From Paracamarosporium sp. OC-R06-R3 (lineage: Eukaryota > Ascomycota > Dothideomycetes > Pleosporales > Didymosphaeriaceae): a stretch of 64,000 nucleotides of DNA. The notes beneath the pieces are model-generated. The model saw only the letters and a program-made list of their open reading frames with translations. It had not been told where the DNA came from and made no database searches. Within the stretch, counting starts at the first letter, position 1, and every line of letters begins with the position of its first letter. The translations under genes were made by a program, and so were the position numbers. The stretch is from contig JACVRA010000509.1 in the NCBI GenBank assembly GCA_019828545.1, forward strand, positions 41,849 to 105,848, given 5' to 3'. Below are positions 1 through 9,769 of the stretch, piece by piece.

Positions 1-2700
1 GCCTGTCTCCGCCTCGTGATCTTGACTGAATCCCAGCGGCGCAAGCAACCGGTGCATCTCCTTTCTCTCGTAAGCATGGCGCAAGGCCTCTTTGTGTGTC
101 GGCATGGCAGATAATCGTACGCAGGTGCATGAATGTCGCGGCGTACTCTCCAGGCCATCATGTTGACCGGATCCTAGCGGCACTTGCCCGCGTTTTCATG
201 TCGACTGCAGCGAGCCACGCATCTCGGTTCTCTCGTCAGGCGCATCGGCGACGGCATGCGAGATTGCCGTACGCAAGAAAACACGCAAGCGAACGAAGCT
301 CCAAGAAGGCTGCTTCGGCGAGAGAAAGCAGACGAGATTGTCTGTGCTTTGACCCGGTGGGGCTGGCTTCGCGTCGAGCCCCAGACACGGACGAATGCCT
401 GGCAGCGGCTGAATTGAACCCACCGGCACGATCCGCGACCGTCTCGCATTAGCAAGCCCTGGTCGTGAGGCCTAGCTCCATCCTCTCTGGCTCCCGCCCG
501 GCCCGGCCCGCGTCCATGTCGATAACATGGTCCAGCTCGGCGGCGACATGCTGACTCAAGGAGCAGCGTTGTGGGTCGGCGGCTGTCCAACTCCCCGAAC
601 GCCGACGCCCACAAGAACCCCAGTGGGTGCGCGCAGCAGAAGACTGAAGGACCAGCCAGAAGACAGAAGGACAAGCAGGGCTCACAATGTACGTGGTCAC
701 TCATCAAATGGCACATCAGTGAAGGCAAGAAGGAGTTGATTGCCTACAAACCGAAACTACATACGCTGGCATCTGCGTCCGTGTTGTGCCGCACCCCCGA
801 GGTGTTGGTATGTACCCCTAAGCGCCACCGTCGTTTCCGGGGGCGACATATAGGCCTGCAACATTCACCCTGGACCCGAGGTCCATTCGAATAGAACAAA
901 CCTATATGCCGCCTCCGCAAACGACGGAGGGACCCTTGGGATCAAAGCACGCGAAAATGCAGCACAACACGGACGCAGATACCAACCCAAACCCAAGCCA
1001 ATCCCTCCCAATTACGTCCTCCTCTTTCTCCAGACCGCAGTCTGGTGCGACACGCCCCTCCCTCCCCCCTCCTCCCCCCTCTGCCGCGCCGCCCCACCTC
1101 CCACCAGCGTGTCGCTGGCGGCGCAAGCAGCAATTTCTTCTAGCTCGTGGGATAGCCAGTATCTCTGCGTAAGAGACAGTTGCAGAGGTAGCAGACCGCA
1201 TGGTCCACTTGGCTAATCCCTTCGCTGCTAGGTTTCGTCCCCGCGACTATCTCTTTCTGGTTGTTGTCTCCAGACACTCGACGCAGTGCCGCTGTGTGCT
1301 GTGTGGCTCTTCTGGGGAGATTGTTGAGAGCGACAACAGGGTCTTGACTACGGCATAATGTCGAGCGGGTGGTGCAGGCGTCGTAGAATGACTTGGATGA
1401 GTTCGGTGTTCGTCATAGGCTTGACGAGATGGAGTAGGTATGTGGCGACCCCAGCAGCGTAAGTCGAGCAGTGAAGGGTCTCGGAGCGTATCGATGGCGA
1501 CATGAGAGATAATCGCATGCAAGGTCTCGGAGCGTATCGACGGCGGCATGAGAGATGTACGCAGGAAACCCCTGCGGCGGAAGCGGTGTCCCTTGAGATG
1601 GTAAGCATGAGAAGAACTCCATACGTATCAGTGATGACATACCAGACCCGTGGTTAGAAGCTATGATGTTGACGGAATACCAGATGTTGACGGAATCGCA
1701 GACGTTGACGGAATCGCAGTTGACGGAATCGCAGGTGTTGACTAAATCGCAGCGGCGCAAGCAAGCGGAAAGACGTCTGTGCATGTCGGCAAGGAAAAAA
1801 GGCATGAAAGAAAGTCATAAAAGAAAGTCGCAAAAGAAAGTCACCAAGGAAAGTCAAAAGATGATGGAATAAATCTGTGTGTGTCGGCATGGAAGACATT
1901 TCAGGCGCCTTAAATATTCAATCGGGCTATGGTTTGAAATCCCTATGCTCTACGACCTGCTGATCATTGTGCCATAGGAGTTACCCCGCTTGCTTGGGCG
2001 TGCTAGGGTTCACCTACCTCTCTCCTGACCTCAACACATGTCGATCTAGAGATGTTCGGTCACCGGTGCATGAATCCCAGCGGCACGTATCTCCTATCTC
2101 TCGCTGGTATGGCGCGTAACCTCAATACGTGTCGGTCTGGAATGTTCGGTCACAGGTGTATGAATCCTAGCAGCGCGCAACCTCAATACATGTCGGTCTG
2201 GACATGTTCGGTCACAGTGCATGAAATCCTGGTTGCGCCCATCTCCTTTCTCACATTGAGTATGGCGCGTGACATCAATATTTGTCGGCATGAGACATAT
2301 CCGCGCACAGGTGCATGAATCCGAGCGCCACCCATTTCTTTTCTCTCATTGAGCATGATACGTGGCCTCAACGCAAGCAAGCAATGGCCTCAACACATTT
2401 CGGGTGCATGAATTCCGGCAACACAAGCAAGCAATGCTCCCACATTTTCTCGTAAAATGTCGCATGACTTTGGAGCGGTGTAGGGAATCTTCGCACACGG
2501 CATCTCTAAGCGAATCGATGGCATCGGAGCATGTTCGTATACCAGACTTTCGGGTGGTGCGGGGTTCCTGTACGTGTCGACATTGGCGATACGAGGTACG
2601 AAACCACTCAGCCCGATGTTTGGAGCCTTGTCCGTCGAAGATGCGTACGCAAATAGGTACGAAAACCATTCACCCCGATATTTGGAGCCCATCCGTCAGG
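1..2700 (-). repeat. Degenerate GC-rich repeat field
   Basis: No supportable gene. The stretch is made of diverged copies of the repeat family that fills 22.7-34.9 kb, here mostly on the opposite strand. Recurrent words, read on the minus strand, are CATGCCGACACGCAC, CTTACGAGAGAAAGGAGATG and GGGATTCAGTCAA. Within it, 1663-1760 holds a short tandem repeat of a 9-18 bp word (TTGACGGAATCGCAG), and 2040-2320 repeats an ATGTTCGGTCACAGGTGCATGAATCC block several times. All reading frames here are short and overlap on both strands, so I treat them as non-coding. Confidence 0.6.
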
Positions 2701-2880
2701 TACACTAACACTCAGACTGATTGTTTGCTACACCCCCTCAAGCCACGACTGATTGCTAATGCCCTGTGCTACGCCCCCTCATGCCACGGGATGGTTATTG
2801 ACGCCCTGTGCTACGCCCCCTCAAGCCACGACTGATTGTTAACGCCCTGTGCTACACCTCCTTATGCCACCGGACGATGA
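2701..2880 (+). repeat. Short tandem repeat, about 50 bp unit
   Basis: Three to four imperfect copies of a roughly 50-bp unit containing CCCTGTGCTACGCCCCCTCA and a GCCACGACTGATTG word. It lies just upstream of the first real gene. No coding frame is supported. Confidence 0.6.
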
Positions 2881-3068
2881 TTGGAACCACGATCATTTGC
2901 ACCAAGCTACATGGTCAACAGCCTCTGAAGCTGAAATGCTGTCCTCCGCCGCACAAGTTTCTCTCCAGTGCCACTCATTTTCCACTACCAACAGTTGCAC
3001 TGTCTTTGAAGGAATCGTTCTAACAAACTTCGGCTTACTATCGACTCGGTCAAGACACACAAGACACA

Positions 3069-3620
3069 ATGACAATGTAAGTGTTTGCAATCCCACACCT
3101 CAAACACGACTAACTTGATAGGCCTAGCAAAAACCCAAACGACGTGGCCGCGTACATCTCGAACATAGTCAACACACCCAACCAACTATTCACCGTGATC
3201 ATCGAAGAGGCGGAGCGGGATGAGGCACAGGCTGCCACACCAGCTGCCGCACCGGACTCGCAGGCCGTCGCACGCGACGCTGTCTTGTCGCTCTCGGACG
3301 GCCGCGTTCGTTGCTTTCACATCGGACTGAAAGGGAGCAACACCAGCCTTGAGGTCGCGAAGGATATCTGTTCTCAGGAAGTCATCCATCGGACTGTGGC
3401 CACCGACCCTGCAATGTACTTCGCCGTGTACGATCCTGATTCGAACAAGGTCCATTTTTCGCTACTGGACCACAAGGCGGGGAAAATCGTAGATCTGGAG
3501 CAATACGACTTGGCTACTCGAGGGGCGGCTGCAGCACTATATTTGCGGTATTATGTGACTTTCAACTCCTATGCATTGCACCCACAGCCCGACGGCCTCG
3601 CACTCGGCGCATCCCGCTAG
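3069..3620 (+). CDS. Small conserved-looking protein next to APN2, unrecognised
   Basis: Two exons, 3069-3076 and 3122-3620, joined by a 45-bp intron (3077-3121; GTAAGT donor, GACTAAC branch site, ATAG acceptor). The first exon encodes only Met-Thr plus two bases of the next Met codon; joining gives MTMPSKNPNDVAAYISN and a 168-residue protein. The intron has all the expected signals, so I prefer this start to the ATG at 3144. There is an Ala-rich stretch near residues 48-60 and no membrane segment. I do not recognise a family. It reads toward APN2, about 400 bp upstream, and may belong to the conserved MAT flank. No lesions are seen. Confidence 0.65.
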
Positions 3621-3654
3621 CCTTAAGCTACAGGGACGACGGCATTGGTCTGGG

Positions 3655-3800
3655 CAGTTTCCTTTACACTGAAAACTTTCCTTTTCACTGAAAAAAAAGC
3701 TTTCCTTTTCACTGAGCACAACGCTCGGTTTACACTGAATACAACTCTCGGTTTACATTGAATACAACGCTCGCTTTGCACTGAATACAACCTTCGCGAC
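3655..3800. repeat. Minisatellite between the first gene and APN2
   Basis: Two related short units in tandem: about three copies of CTTTCCTTTTCACTGAA, then about four copies of a 22-25 bp unit containing CAACGCTCGGTTTACACTGAAT. It occupies the 405-bp gap before APN2; apart from it I see no gene in 3621-4025. Confidence 0.7.
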
Positions 3801-4025
3801 GGTGATTTGGAAGCGAGGGACTAGCATGGCACCCCGTCAGGTCAAAGCGCAGACCAAAGCGCAGACCGGGGCGCCGCTAGCTCTCAGCCGACAATAATAG
3901 CCGCCGCTGGAGTTTCTCATCACTCGCTTTGCAACCATGACTTTCACTTGTGCTCGCCCATCGCTGTGACAGAGTCCGACCTTGTGCCCACGCGCCTCCA
4001 CCAAAGAGGCTGCCATGGCAGCACA

Positions 4026-5921
4026 ATGGTTCGCATCACCACCTGGAATGTCAACGGCATTCGTAACCCCTTTGGCTACCAGCCATGGCGCGAGAAGCGC
4101 TCCTTGGACGCCATGTTCGACGTCCTCGACGCCGACGTGGTCATCATGCAAGAGCTGAAGATCCAGCCCAAGGACCTGACAGATGACATGGTCCTGGTTC
4201 CTGGCTGGGACTGCTACTTCAGCCTGCCCAAACACAAGAAGGGTACCACTCTCCTGCCCGCCATGCAACTCCCCCGCTGACCCTCGTCCCAGGCTACTCG
4301 GGCGTCGCAATCTACACACGCCAGGCAGTGTGTGCCCCCATCCGCGCCGAAGAGGGCCTTCTGGGTGTTCTGTGCCCGCCCGGCTCTTCGACGCCGTACC
4401 GCGACCGGCCTGCGAACGCCGCAATCGGCGGATACCCCTCACCCGCACAGGTTGCGCAGATTGCTGCCCTGGGCATCGACCCTGCTGCCCTAGACGCTGA
4501 AGGCCGCTGCGTGGTGCTCGAGTTCCCCGCTTTTGTGCTCTTTGGCGTCTACAGCCCGGCCAACAGCAACGGCCTCCGCGACGATTTCCGCTATGGCTTC
4601 CTCACAGCCCTCGATACGCGCATTCGCAACCTCGCCGCCATGGGGAAGAGGGTCGTCCTCACAGGAGACCTGAATGTGTCGAGGGAGGAGATCGATACGG
4701 CAAGGGCAGAAGAGAGCATGCGCCACGAGGGCATCACACGAGAGGACTACCTCAACGCCCCAAACAGGCGCGTCTTCAACCAGCTCCTCGAAAACGGCAG
4801 AGTCCCCGGCGCTCGGGATCCTGGAAGAGAGAGCCCTGTGCTTTGGGACCTCTGCCGGGAAATGCACCCCAAGCGCGAAGGCATGTTCACCCATTGGGAG
4901 CAGAAGATCAACGCGCGGCCTGGGAACTTTGGCTCGCGCATCGATTACGTGCTCTGCAGCATCGACATCCAGTCGTGGTTCTACGATGCGAATATACAAG
5001 AAGGCCTGATGGGCTCGGATCATTGCCCCGTGTACGCATCTACCAAGGACATTGTCGACTGGCAGGGAGAACAGGTGCACATGGTTGATTTGATGAACGC
5101 ACCGGGAACGTTCAAATCTGGTGTCAGGCTAAGAGACTTCAGTCCGACTCGAGACTTGCTTCCATTGTCAGGCAAGCTGCTTCCAGAGTTCGACAAACGT
5201 CGCAGCATCAAGGACATGTTCACCAGAGCCCGACCGAAGACAACCCCCGATACACAAGAACCTTCCACAGACTGCTCGAAAGCCAGCGTTGGCCCCGGTA
5301 TACTGCAGACAGTCAATGGCTCTGGTGCTAGCCAGAAGGTGTCGCTCAAATCACCCGAGAAGCGCCGCGCCTCAGGTGCACCGCTGTCGAGGACAACAAA
5401 GAGGGGCAAGACGAGCATCGCTGCTGAGGCTGGACAGCAATCGCTTCGAGGCTTCTTTGCCCCCAAGGCTGATTCTCCTACCAAACCCAAGTCGGAGGAC
5501 TCCTCGCCCGAGACTGTGCTTAACGCAAAGCCAACCGAGGACCCGCCGACAAGCTCAGAGGATGCGAAACCCCCCGCCACCCCCGCCACCCCACCCACGT
5601 CCGCCGTTGCGGAACCTATTCGGGACCCCGAAGCTTCCAAAGAGTCATGGGTCAAGCTCTTCTCCAAGAAGCCACCTCCACGATGCGAAGGCCACGATGA
5701 GCCTTGCAAGAGCCTCACCACAAAGAAGCCGGGCATCAACTGCGGGAGGCAGTTCTGGATCTGTTCCCGGTGAGTGACATCCCCACACGTTTGGTAACAG
5801 CCTGCTGACTTTCTTGTCCAGCCCATTAGGGCCCTCTGGGCAGAAGGAGAGTGGAACGCAGTGGCGTTGCGGCACCTTCGTATGGGCCAGCGACTGGAAC
5901 GCGCCCAGTCCGCAGAAGTAG
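4026..5921 (+). CDS. APN2: APN2, class II AP endonuclease / DNA lyase
   Basis: Exons 4026-4242, 4293-5769 and 5822-5921 give 597 residues. The introns (4243-4292 and 5770-5821) are GT-AG, and the frame is continuous through both. The N-terminus ITTWNVNGIRNP followed by MQELKIQ is the exonuclease III-type endonuclease start (catalytic Asn and Glu). LTGDLNVSREEIDTA and GSDHCPVYA are the later catalytic motifs (Asp-x-Asn and Asp-His). A low-complexity linker containing QQSLRGFFAPK looks like a PCNA-binding motif. The C-terminus is a GRF zinc finger (CEGHDEPCKS, GRQFWICSR, QWRCGTFVWASDW), completed only after the last splice. APN2 repairs abasic sites and 3'-blocked DNA ends in the nucleus. It is the classical MAT-locus neighbour in Pezizomycotina and supports the mating-type calls. 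Confidence 0.95.
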
Positions 5922-5933
5922 CGAGTATCACAA

Positions 5934-6395
5934 CCTCACCCCCACCATCACATACAATAGCACCAACATTTTTTGCAATCTTCATTTTCTATCGAGAGTC
6001 ACTAACTACCTACTTGCATTGGAACCCGTGCTTTCCATTATCCACATCCACCGATATTACTCTCCATGCATGCATTCATCCATGCATTCAAAATCAATTT
6101 TGCTCCTTGGTCATATGCTGCTTGCCTGCTTGCCTGCCTGCCTGCCATCCATGAAATTCATATGCAACCGTCTGTTCCGTGCTGCGCGTTCCAATGCTCA
6201 TGCGCCGTGGGAAAATTCAAATGCCGTTGTGCAACAACACCTTGCGTGAGTGGTAAAAAATCTATGCTGGGTATAAGGTATGCTGGTTGGGTGGTTGCGC
6301 AAGGTGTGGTGCTGTGTGTGCGGGGCTTTGGTTGAGGGGAACACTGTGGACGGTTCGACGTGTCGCGGATAGTTGAGAGACTGGCCACAATACCG
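5934..6395. repeat. Outer MAT inverted repeat, left arm
   Basis: This APN2-to-MAT1-1-1 intergenic region matches 9770-10133 in reverse complement. Shared landmarks are ACCTCACCCCCACCATCACA next to APN2, CCACCGATATTACTCTCCAT, CTTGCGTGAGTGGT and GGATAGTTGAGAGACTGGCC. The left arm is longer because of small indels, including a TGCCTGCT tandem at 6119-6150. The remaining bases to 6523 are 3' flank of MAT1-1-1. No gene seen. Confidence 0.85.
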
Positions 6396-6523
6396 AATCG
6401 TACTGAAGTGAACCACAACGAAAAGCTGATACTGACATGGCTGTAGCTCAAAGACGGTCCAAAATTCGAACTCAAAGTCCGATGATTACTCGAATCGAGT
6501 AACACTCCAAATCCATGGAAAGA

Positions 6524-7632
6524 CTAACGTGAGTTAGACGGACCATCCATACCGGGAAGGGTGGTGCTGGTATTGGCACCCTCACGGAAAGCGGCTAGAT
6601 TCATAGCGATCTCCCTAGGAGAAAGCTCGAAAGCGTCCAAGTCAAAGGGTAGGTTCAGACGATCGAAATCCATGTCGCCAGAGTTCTCTAGGCTGCCAGA
6701 CTGTTCCATACCATTGGTGGCAGGTTGATTCGATAGACCAGTTGCGGCATTGCGCATATCGTTGTGAACGGTCTCGTCGGCGCTGGTGTGTTGATCGGCA
6801 GTCTGCGCAGTAGTCTGATGAGAATCCTGGTAGGTGGTGTTACTATTGTAGGAGGTGACACCTACATCAGCAACCTGATCGGTAGTTGGCTGAGGGCCGC
6901 GGTAATTATTGCCGTTGCTCGTTGTGGCATGCGTTCCAACAGATGCGGATGCATTCTGATCTGTATCCAGGAGAATAGTAGTCATTCCGGTAAGTTTCGC
7001 GATCTCTCGCTTGACTTCACGTTGTTCTCGCTCAGCCATACGCTTCTCTATGGCCTGGAAGGAAGGCATTGTCGGGTTCGGAAACGCCGCCTCAGACATC
7101 GTTGCATTAGAGTGACCGAGGAAGGTAGCGCAGGTCGGGTCTGGGTTCAAGACGAAACCTTGAGCATAGCCCATGGTCTGGCAATAGCGTATGATGTCTT
7201 CAACAGAGTGTGCTTCGTGTGCGACTCCAGATTTCACAGGCTTCTTTCCGAAAGATGAGCGTTGCTTGAGCGTCGGTGCACCGTGCTTGTCAATACCTAG
7301 CACCCATCCCAGTTGTTCAAGATATACATCGGGGCGGGTTATGTTGAGGTAAGGGCAGACAACGCTGAAGAACTGGTCCAGAGGGACTTTGTTCTTGCCA
7401 ATCTGATCACGCATGGTTGACCATGCTTTCGTCATCAACGACCATTTGGATTTATCCGGATCGGAGTTCCACAGAGTTGCCATCGGCTGTGATAGATTCT
7501 TCATGGGCCACTCTTTGAAAGAGGGAATGTTGATGTAGTAGCCTAGAGGTGTGTTAGCTTTGTGGGAGATGGTTCTCGATTGGGATCAACATACATCGAA
7601 ACCCCACGAAAGCATTGAGAGGCTTCTTCTGT
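6524..7632 (-). CDS. MAT1-1-1: MAT1-1-1 alpha-box mating-type protein, rearranged 5' end
   Basis: The body exon 7542-6524 reads into the alpha box: [49 protein letters not shown] and YLEQLGW are characteristic. The upstream exon (from 7632) encodes [13 protein letters not shown] and splices at a phase-1 intron (7543-7594; GTATGT donor, GCTAACAC branch site, CTCTAG acceptor) to give FVGFRCYYIN. Alpha-box proteins are nuclear transcription factors that set MAT1-1 identity. Upstream of 7632 the gene does not continue into its own N-terminus: it meets half an HMG box (left arm, 7633-7989), then a transposase fragment. An alternative splice from the upstream donor at 7835 to the same acceptor skips the HMG piece and restores FVGFRCYY. 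The native ATG is absent on this strand; the shared N-terminal head is at 8797 on the other strand. The family assignment is firm, but expression in this orientation is uncertain. Confidence 0.85.
7550..7632 (-). repeat. Direct repeat of the alpha-box first exon and intron, proximal copy
   Basis: About 83 bp nearly identical to 7796-7878 in the same orientation, with three differences seen by eye. This copy encodes [10 protein letters not shown], with the usual Asn, and keeps a working acceptor (CTCTAG). The other copy has Asp instead and leads into the HMG piece. Confidence 0.85.
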
Positions 7633-7989
7633 TTACATATCTGCTGGACTGACAGGTGCGGAAGCTTGTCCTTCAGCTCCTTGTGCTTCGTGTCGCGATA
7701 CAACATCCAGCAGTTCATCGGACGAGGAGGGTTCTTGCGAATACCAGAAGCAGGGTGATTGGCGGTTGTAGATTGCTTGTCATCGTTTGAGGTGTTAGCT
7801 TTGTGGGAGATGGTTCTCGATTAGGATCAACATACATCGAAAACCCACGAAAGCATCGAGAGGCTTCTTCTGTTTCTCTGGGAGATTCTCAGGAATTTCC
7901 GGGATTTCCAGAAGCGTAGTGACGATCGTGGCTTGAGCCTTTGGGTCTTGGATGGCCTGCAGGACTTGGACCATCTCGGCGCCGGTGCG
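7633..7989 (-). repeat. Inner MAT inverted repeat, left arm (357 bp)
   Basis: Reverse complement of 8869-9225, with no mismatch found by eye. On the minus strand it holds the MAT1-1-1 N-terminal segment from [14 protein letters not shown] to [11 protein letters not shown], an intron-like stretch (donor at 7835), and the first half of an HMG box ([18 protein letters not shown] to LSVQQI). It stops exactly where the right arm enters the HMG intron, and there joins KQKKPLNAF of the alpha-box gene in frame. Its outer end abuts the transposase fragment at 7990. Confidence 0.9.
7796..7878 (-). repeat. Direct repeat of the alpha-box first exon and intron, distal copy
   Basis: Partner of 7550-7632. 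It lies inside the left inverted-repeat arm, so the same bases occur a third time at about 8980-9062 on the plus strand. It encodes [11 protein letters not shown] and the GTATGTTGATC donor. Confidence 0.85.
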
Positions 7990-8637
7990 GCCATTATGAT
8001 CAATCCATATACTAGCCCACACCATCTGTTGAGGTGGCCTACTTGTAGACTCAGCAGTAATCATACAAGGTTTCCATTTCTCATATGGATATCGAAATAC
8101 CCACTCAGCATCGTTGCCGCGGCCCTTTTGAACAGAGCACTCATCACTGAACCGAAAAGGCTCAGATCTCCAGCGATAGTTTGCGCACTCACGGCAGAAT
8201 TTTAACCGTAATTGAGCTGTTGCTCTATTGATTTTTGGCCATCTCTTTGCCCTGAAGTTGCTAAGTCCTTGCTCTTTGAGGGCTCTGTATAGTGTATCAT
8301 ATGATAAGTCCTTCCCCAGGTGTGCCTCCTTGATGAGCTGTTGATAGGTGATCTTAGGTGTTTTCCGTACAGCTCTTAATAGGACACGTTTCTCCCGCCT
8401 AGTAAGCTTAGGAGGCTGGCCTGATCGATATCGAGAGACGTTGCTGCCTGTTTTGTTATATCGATTAATTGTGTCGCGTATACACTTTGCTGAACAGAGA
8501 AACTCCTTGGCCAACTCCGCCGTTGTCGCACCAGCCTCAGCCTTTGAAACAATTGAATTGCGCGACTTTTCCGATAATTCACCACCTGCGACGCTTACCT
8601 TTACTTGTGCTGTGCAGGTGACCGACGATGAATGCAC
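7990..8637 (-). mobile_element. Tc1/mariner transposase N-terminal fragment fused to MAT sequence
   Basis: An open frame from ATG at 8637 encodes about 216 residues of a Tc1/mariner transposase. A helix-turn-helix region (LSEKSRNSIVSKAEAG, TTAELAKEF, IRDTINRY) is followed by a second DNA-binding region (KLTRREKRVLLRAVRK) and the start of the DDE domain (FRFSDECSVQKG, first catalytic Asp). The copy ends at WASIWIDHNGR, so the remaining catalytic residues are missing and it cannot transpose. The frame then continues without a stop into the left MAT arm (TGAEMVQVL) until 7795. With a splice from 7835 to 7543 it would encode a 606-residue transposase-HTH/alpha-box fusion. It sits in the spacer between the perfect inverted repeats. 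Confidence 0.85.
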
Positions 8638-8679
8638 AAACCCGCCGTGAATACCCCACGTGATACGCCGTGACTAACC

Positions 8680-8796
8680 TTGGCGCGCCTGCCGCCTCAA
8701 AAGCCTCAAAAGCCCCCACCTGCGAACTCTCCCACCCTTTGTTCACCCGAGTCCTTCCCAACCCCATCTCTTTCTGAAAAAGCCTGCAAACCCATC
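8680..8796 (+). promoter_or_regulatory. Only intact upstream region of the MAT pair
   Basis: This 117-bp, pyrimidine-rich leader precedes the ATG at 8797 (CCACC, CTTCCCAACCCCATCTC). It lies inside the 879-bp spacer (7990-8868) between the perfect arms, back to back with the transposase fragment. I infer that it contains the promoter or leader of the shared head exon. No TATA box is clear. Confidence 0.4.
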
Positions 8797-9756
8797 ATGT
8801 CTGCCACATACCTTGAAGGTGGTACTCGTCCTCCAACCGCTGCCGAGATTCGCGACTACTTGACCTCTCGCACCGGCGCCGAGATGGTCCAAGTCCTGCA
8901 GGCCATCCAAGACCCAAAGGCTCAAGCCACGATCGTCACTACGCTTCTGGAAATCCCGGAAATTCCTGAGAATCTCCCAGAGAAACAGAAGAAGCCTCTC
9001 GATGCTTTCGTGGGTTTTCGATGTATGTTGATCCTAATCGAGAACCATCTCCCACAAAGCTAACACCTCAAACGATGACAAGCAATCTACAACCGCCAAT
9101 CACCCTGCTTCTGGTATTCGCAAGAACCCTCCTCGTCCGATGAACTGCTGGATGTTGTATCGCGACACGAAGCACAAGGAGCTGAAGGACAAGCTTCCGC
9201 ACCTGTCAGTCCAGCAGATATGTAAGTAATTTCTTTAAAGCTAGTTATCTGACTACCAGCCAATTTCCTGTCGCAGATATGCTAACCATTAACAGCAACT
9301 CTTTGCTCTCAAGACTGGAAGAACCTTCCTGCAGCTGAGAAAGAGGAGTGGCGAGCGCGTGCTAAGGATGCGAAAGAGGAGCATCAGCGCATGTACCCGG
9401 ACTACAAGTACATGCCTCGCAAGCCCGGTCAGAAGAAGAAGCGCCAGTCTCGAAAGGTTGCACAAGCTGCGACGGCTTCAACACTCAACGGTACGCTAGG
9501 CAAAACCGACTCCGATACTTTGCCAGTTCTCACACCAACCTCAGCGAACTTGACCAACCTAGGCATGAATGTATCCAGTGCCATCATGCACAACACCAGC
9601 GACAACGAGTCTACCAGGCAGGGTTTGCTCGGAATCGAACTTGGTTCTATTCTCGACTTTGACTCTGCGGATCTCTTGGGCGATGAGGCCTACTCTTTCC
9701 GGGACGGAGCAGATGATAACACCACCTCGCCATCCTGCACTTCAGAGATTTTCTAA
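8797..9756 (+). CDS. MAT1-2-1: MAT1-2-1 HMG-box gene with a MAT1-1-1-type N-terminus
   Basis: Proposed exons 8797-9022, 9060-9221 and 9296-9756 give 282 residues. Exon 1 ([20 protein letters not shown] to [11 protein letters not shown]) is the N-terminus of an alpha-box gene, cut after FVGFR. After a phase-1 junction the protein continues into the MAT1-2-1 HMG box: [58 protein letters not shown]. The HMG intron (9222-9295, phase 1 in the Ser codon, GCTAACC branch site) is at the position conserved in fungal MAT HMG genes. The weak point is the first intron: only 37 bp (9023-9059, CACAAAG acceptor) keeps the frame. HMG MAT proteins are nuclear DNA-binding factors for MAT1-2 identity. This gene carries the only intact start and upstream region of the locus. 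Confidence 0.8.
8869..9225 (+). repeat. Inner MAT inverted repeat, right arm (357 bp)
   Basis: Mirror of 7633-7989. It begins at CGCACCGGCGCCGAG inside exon 1 of the HMG gene and ends at TATGTAA, just inside the HMG intron. The boundary bases differ on both sides (8868 T against C; 9226 G against A), so the arms are exactly 357 bp. Confidence 0.9.
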
Positions 9757-9769
9757 GTTCTTGGGCATA

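Noticed and set aside
174..728. 184-residue minus-strand frame at the left edge
   Set aside because: It runs through degenerate repeats, overlaps several frames on the other strand, and has no domain or splice signals.
5020..5985. 321-residue minus-strand frame under APN2
   Set aside because: Antisense shadow of the APN2 C-terminal half; APN2 motifs are on the plus strand.
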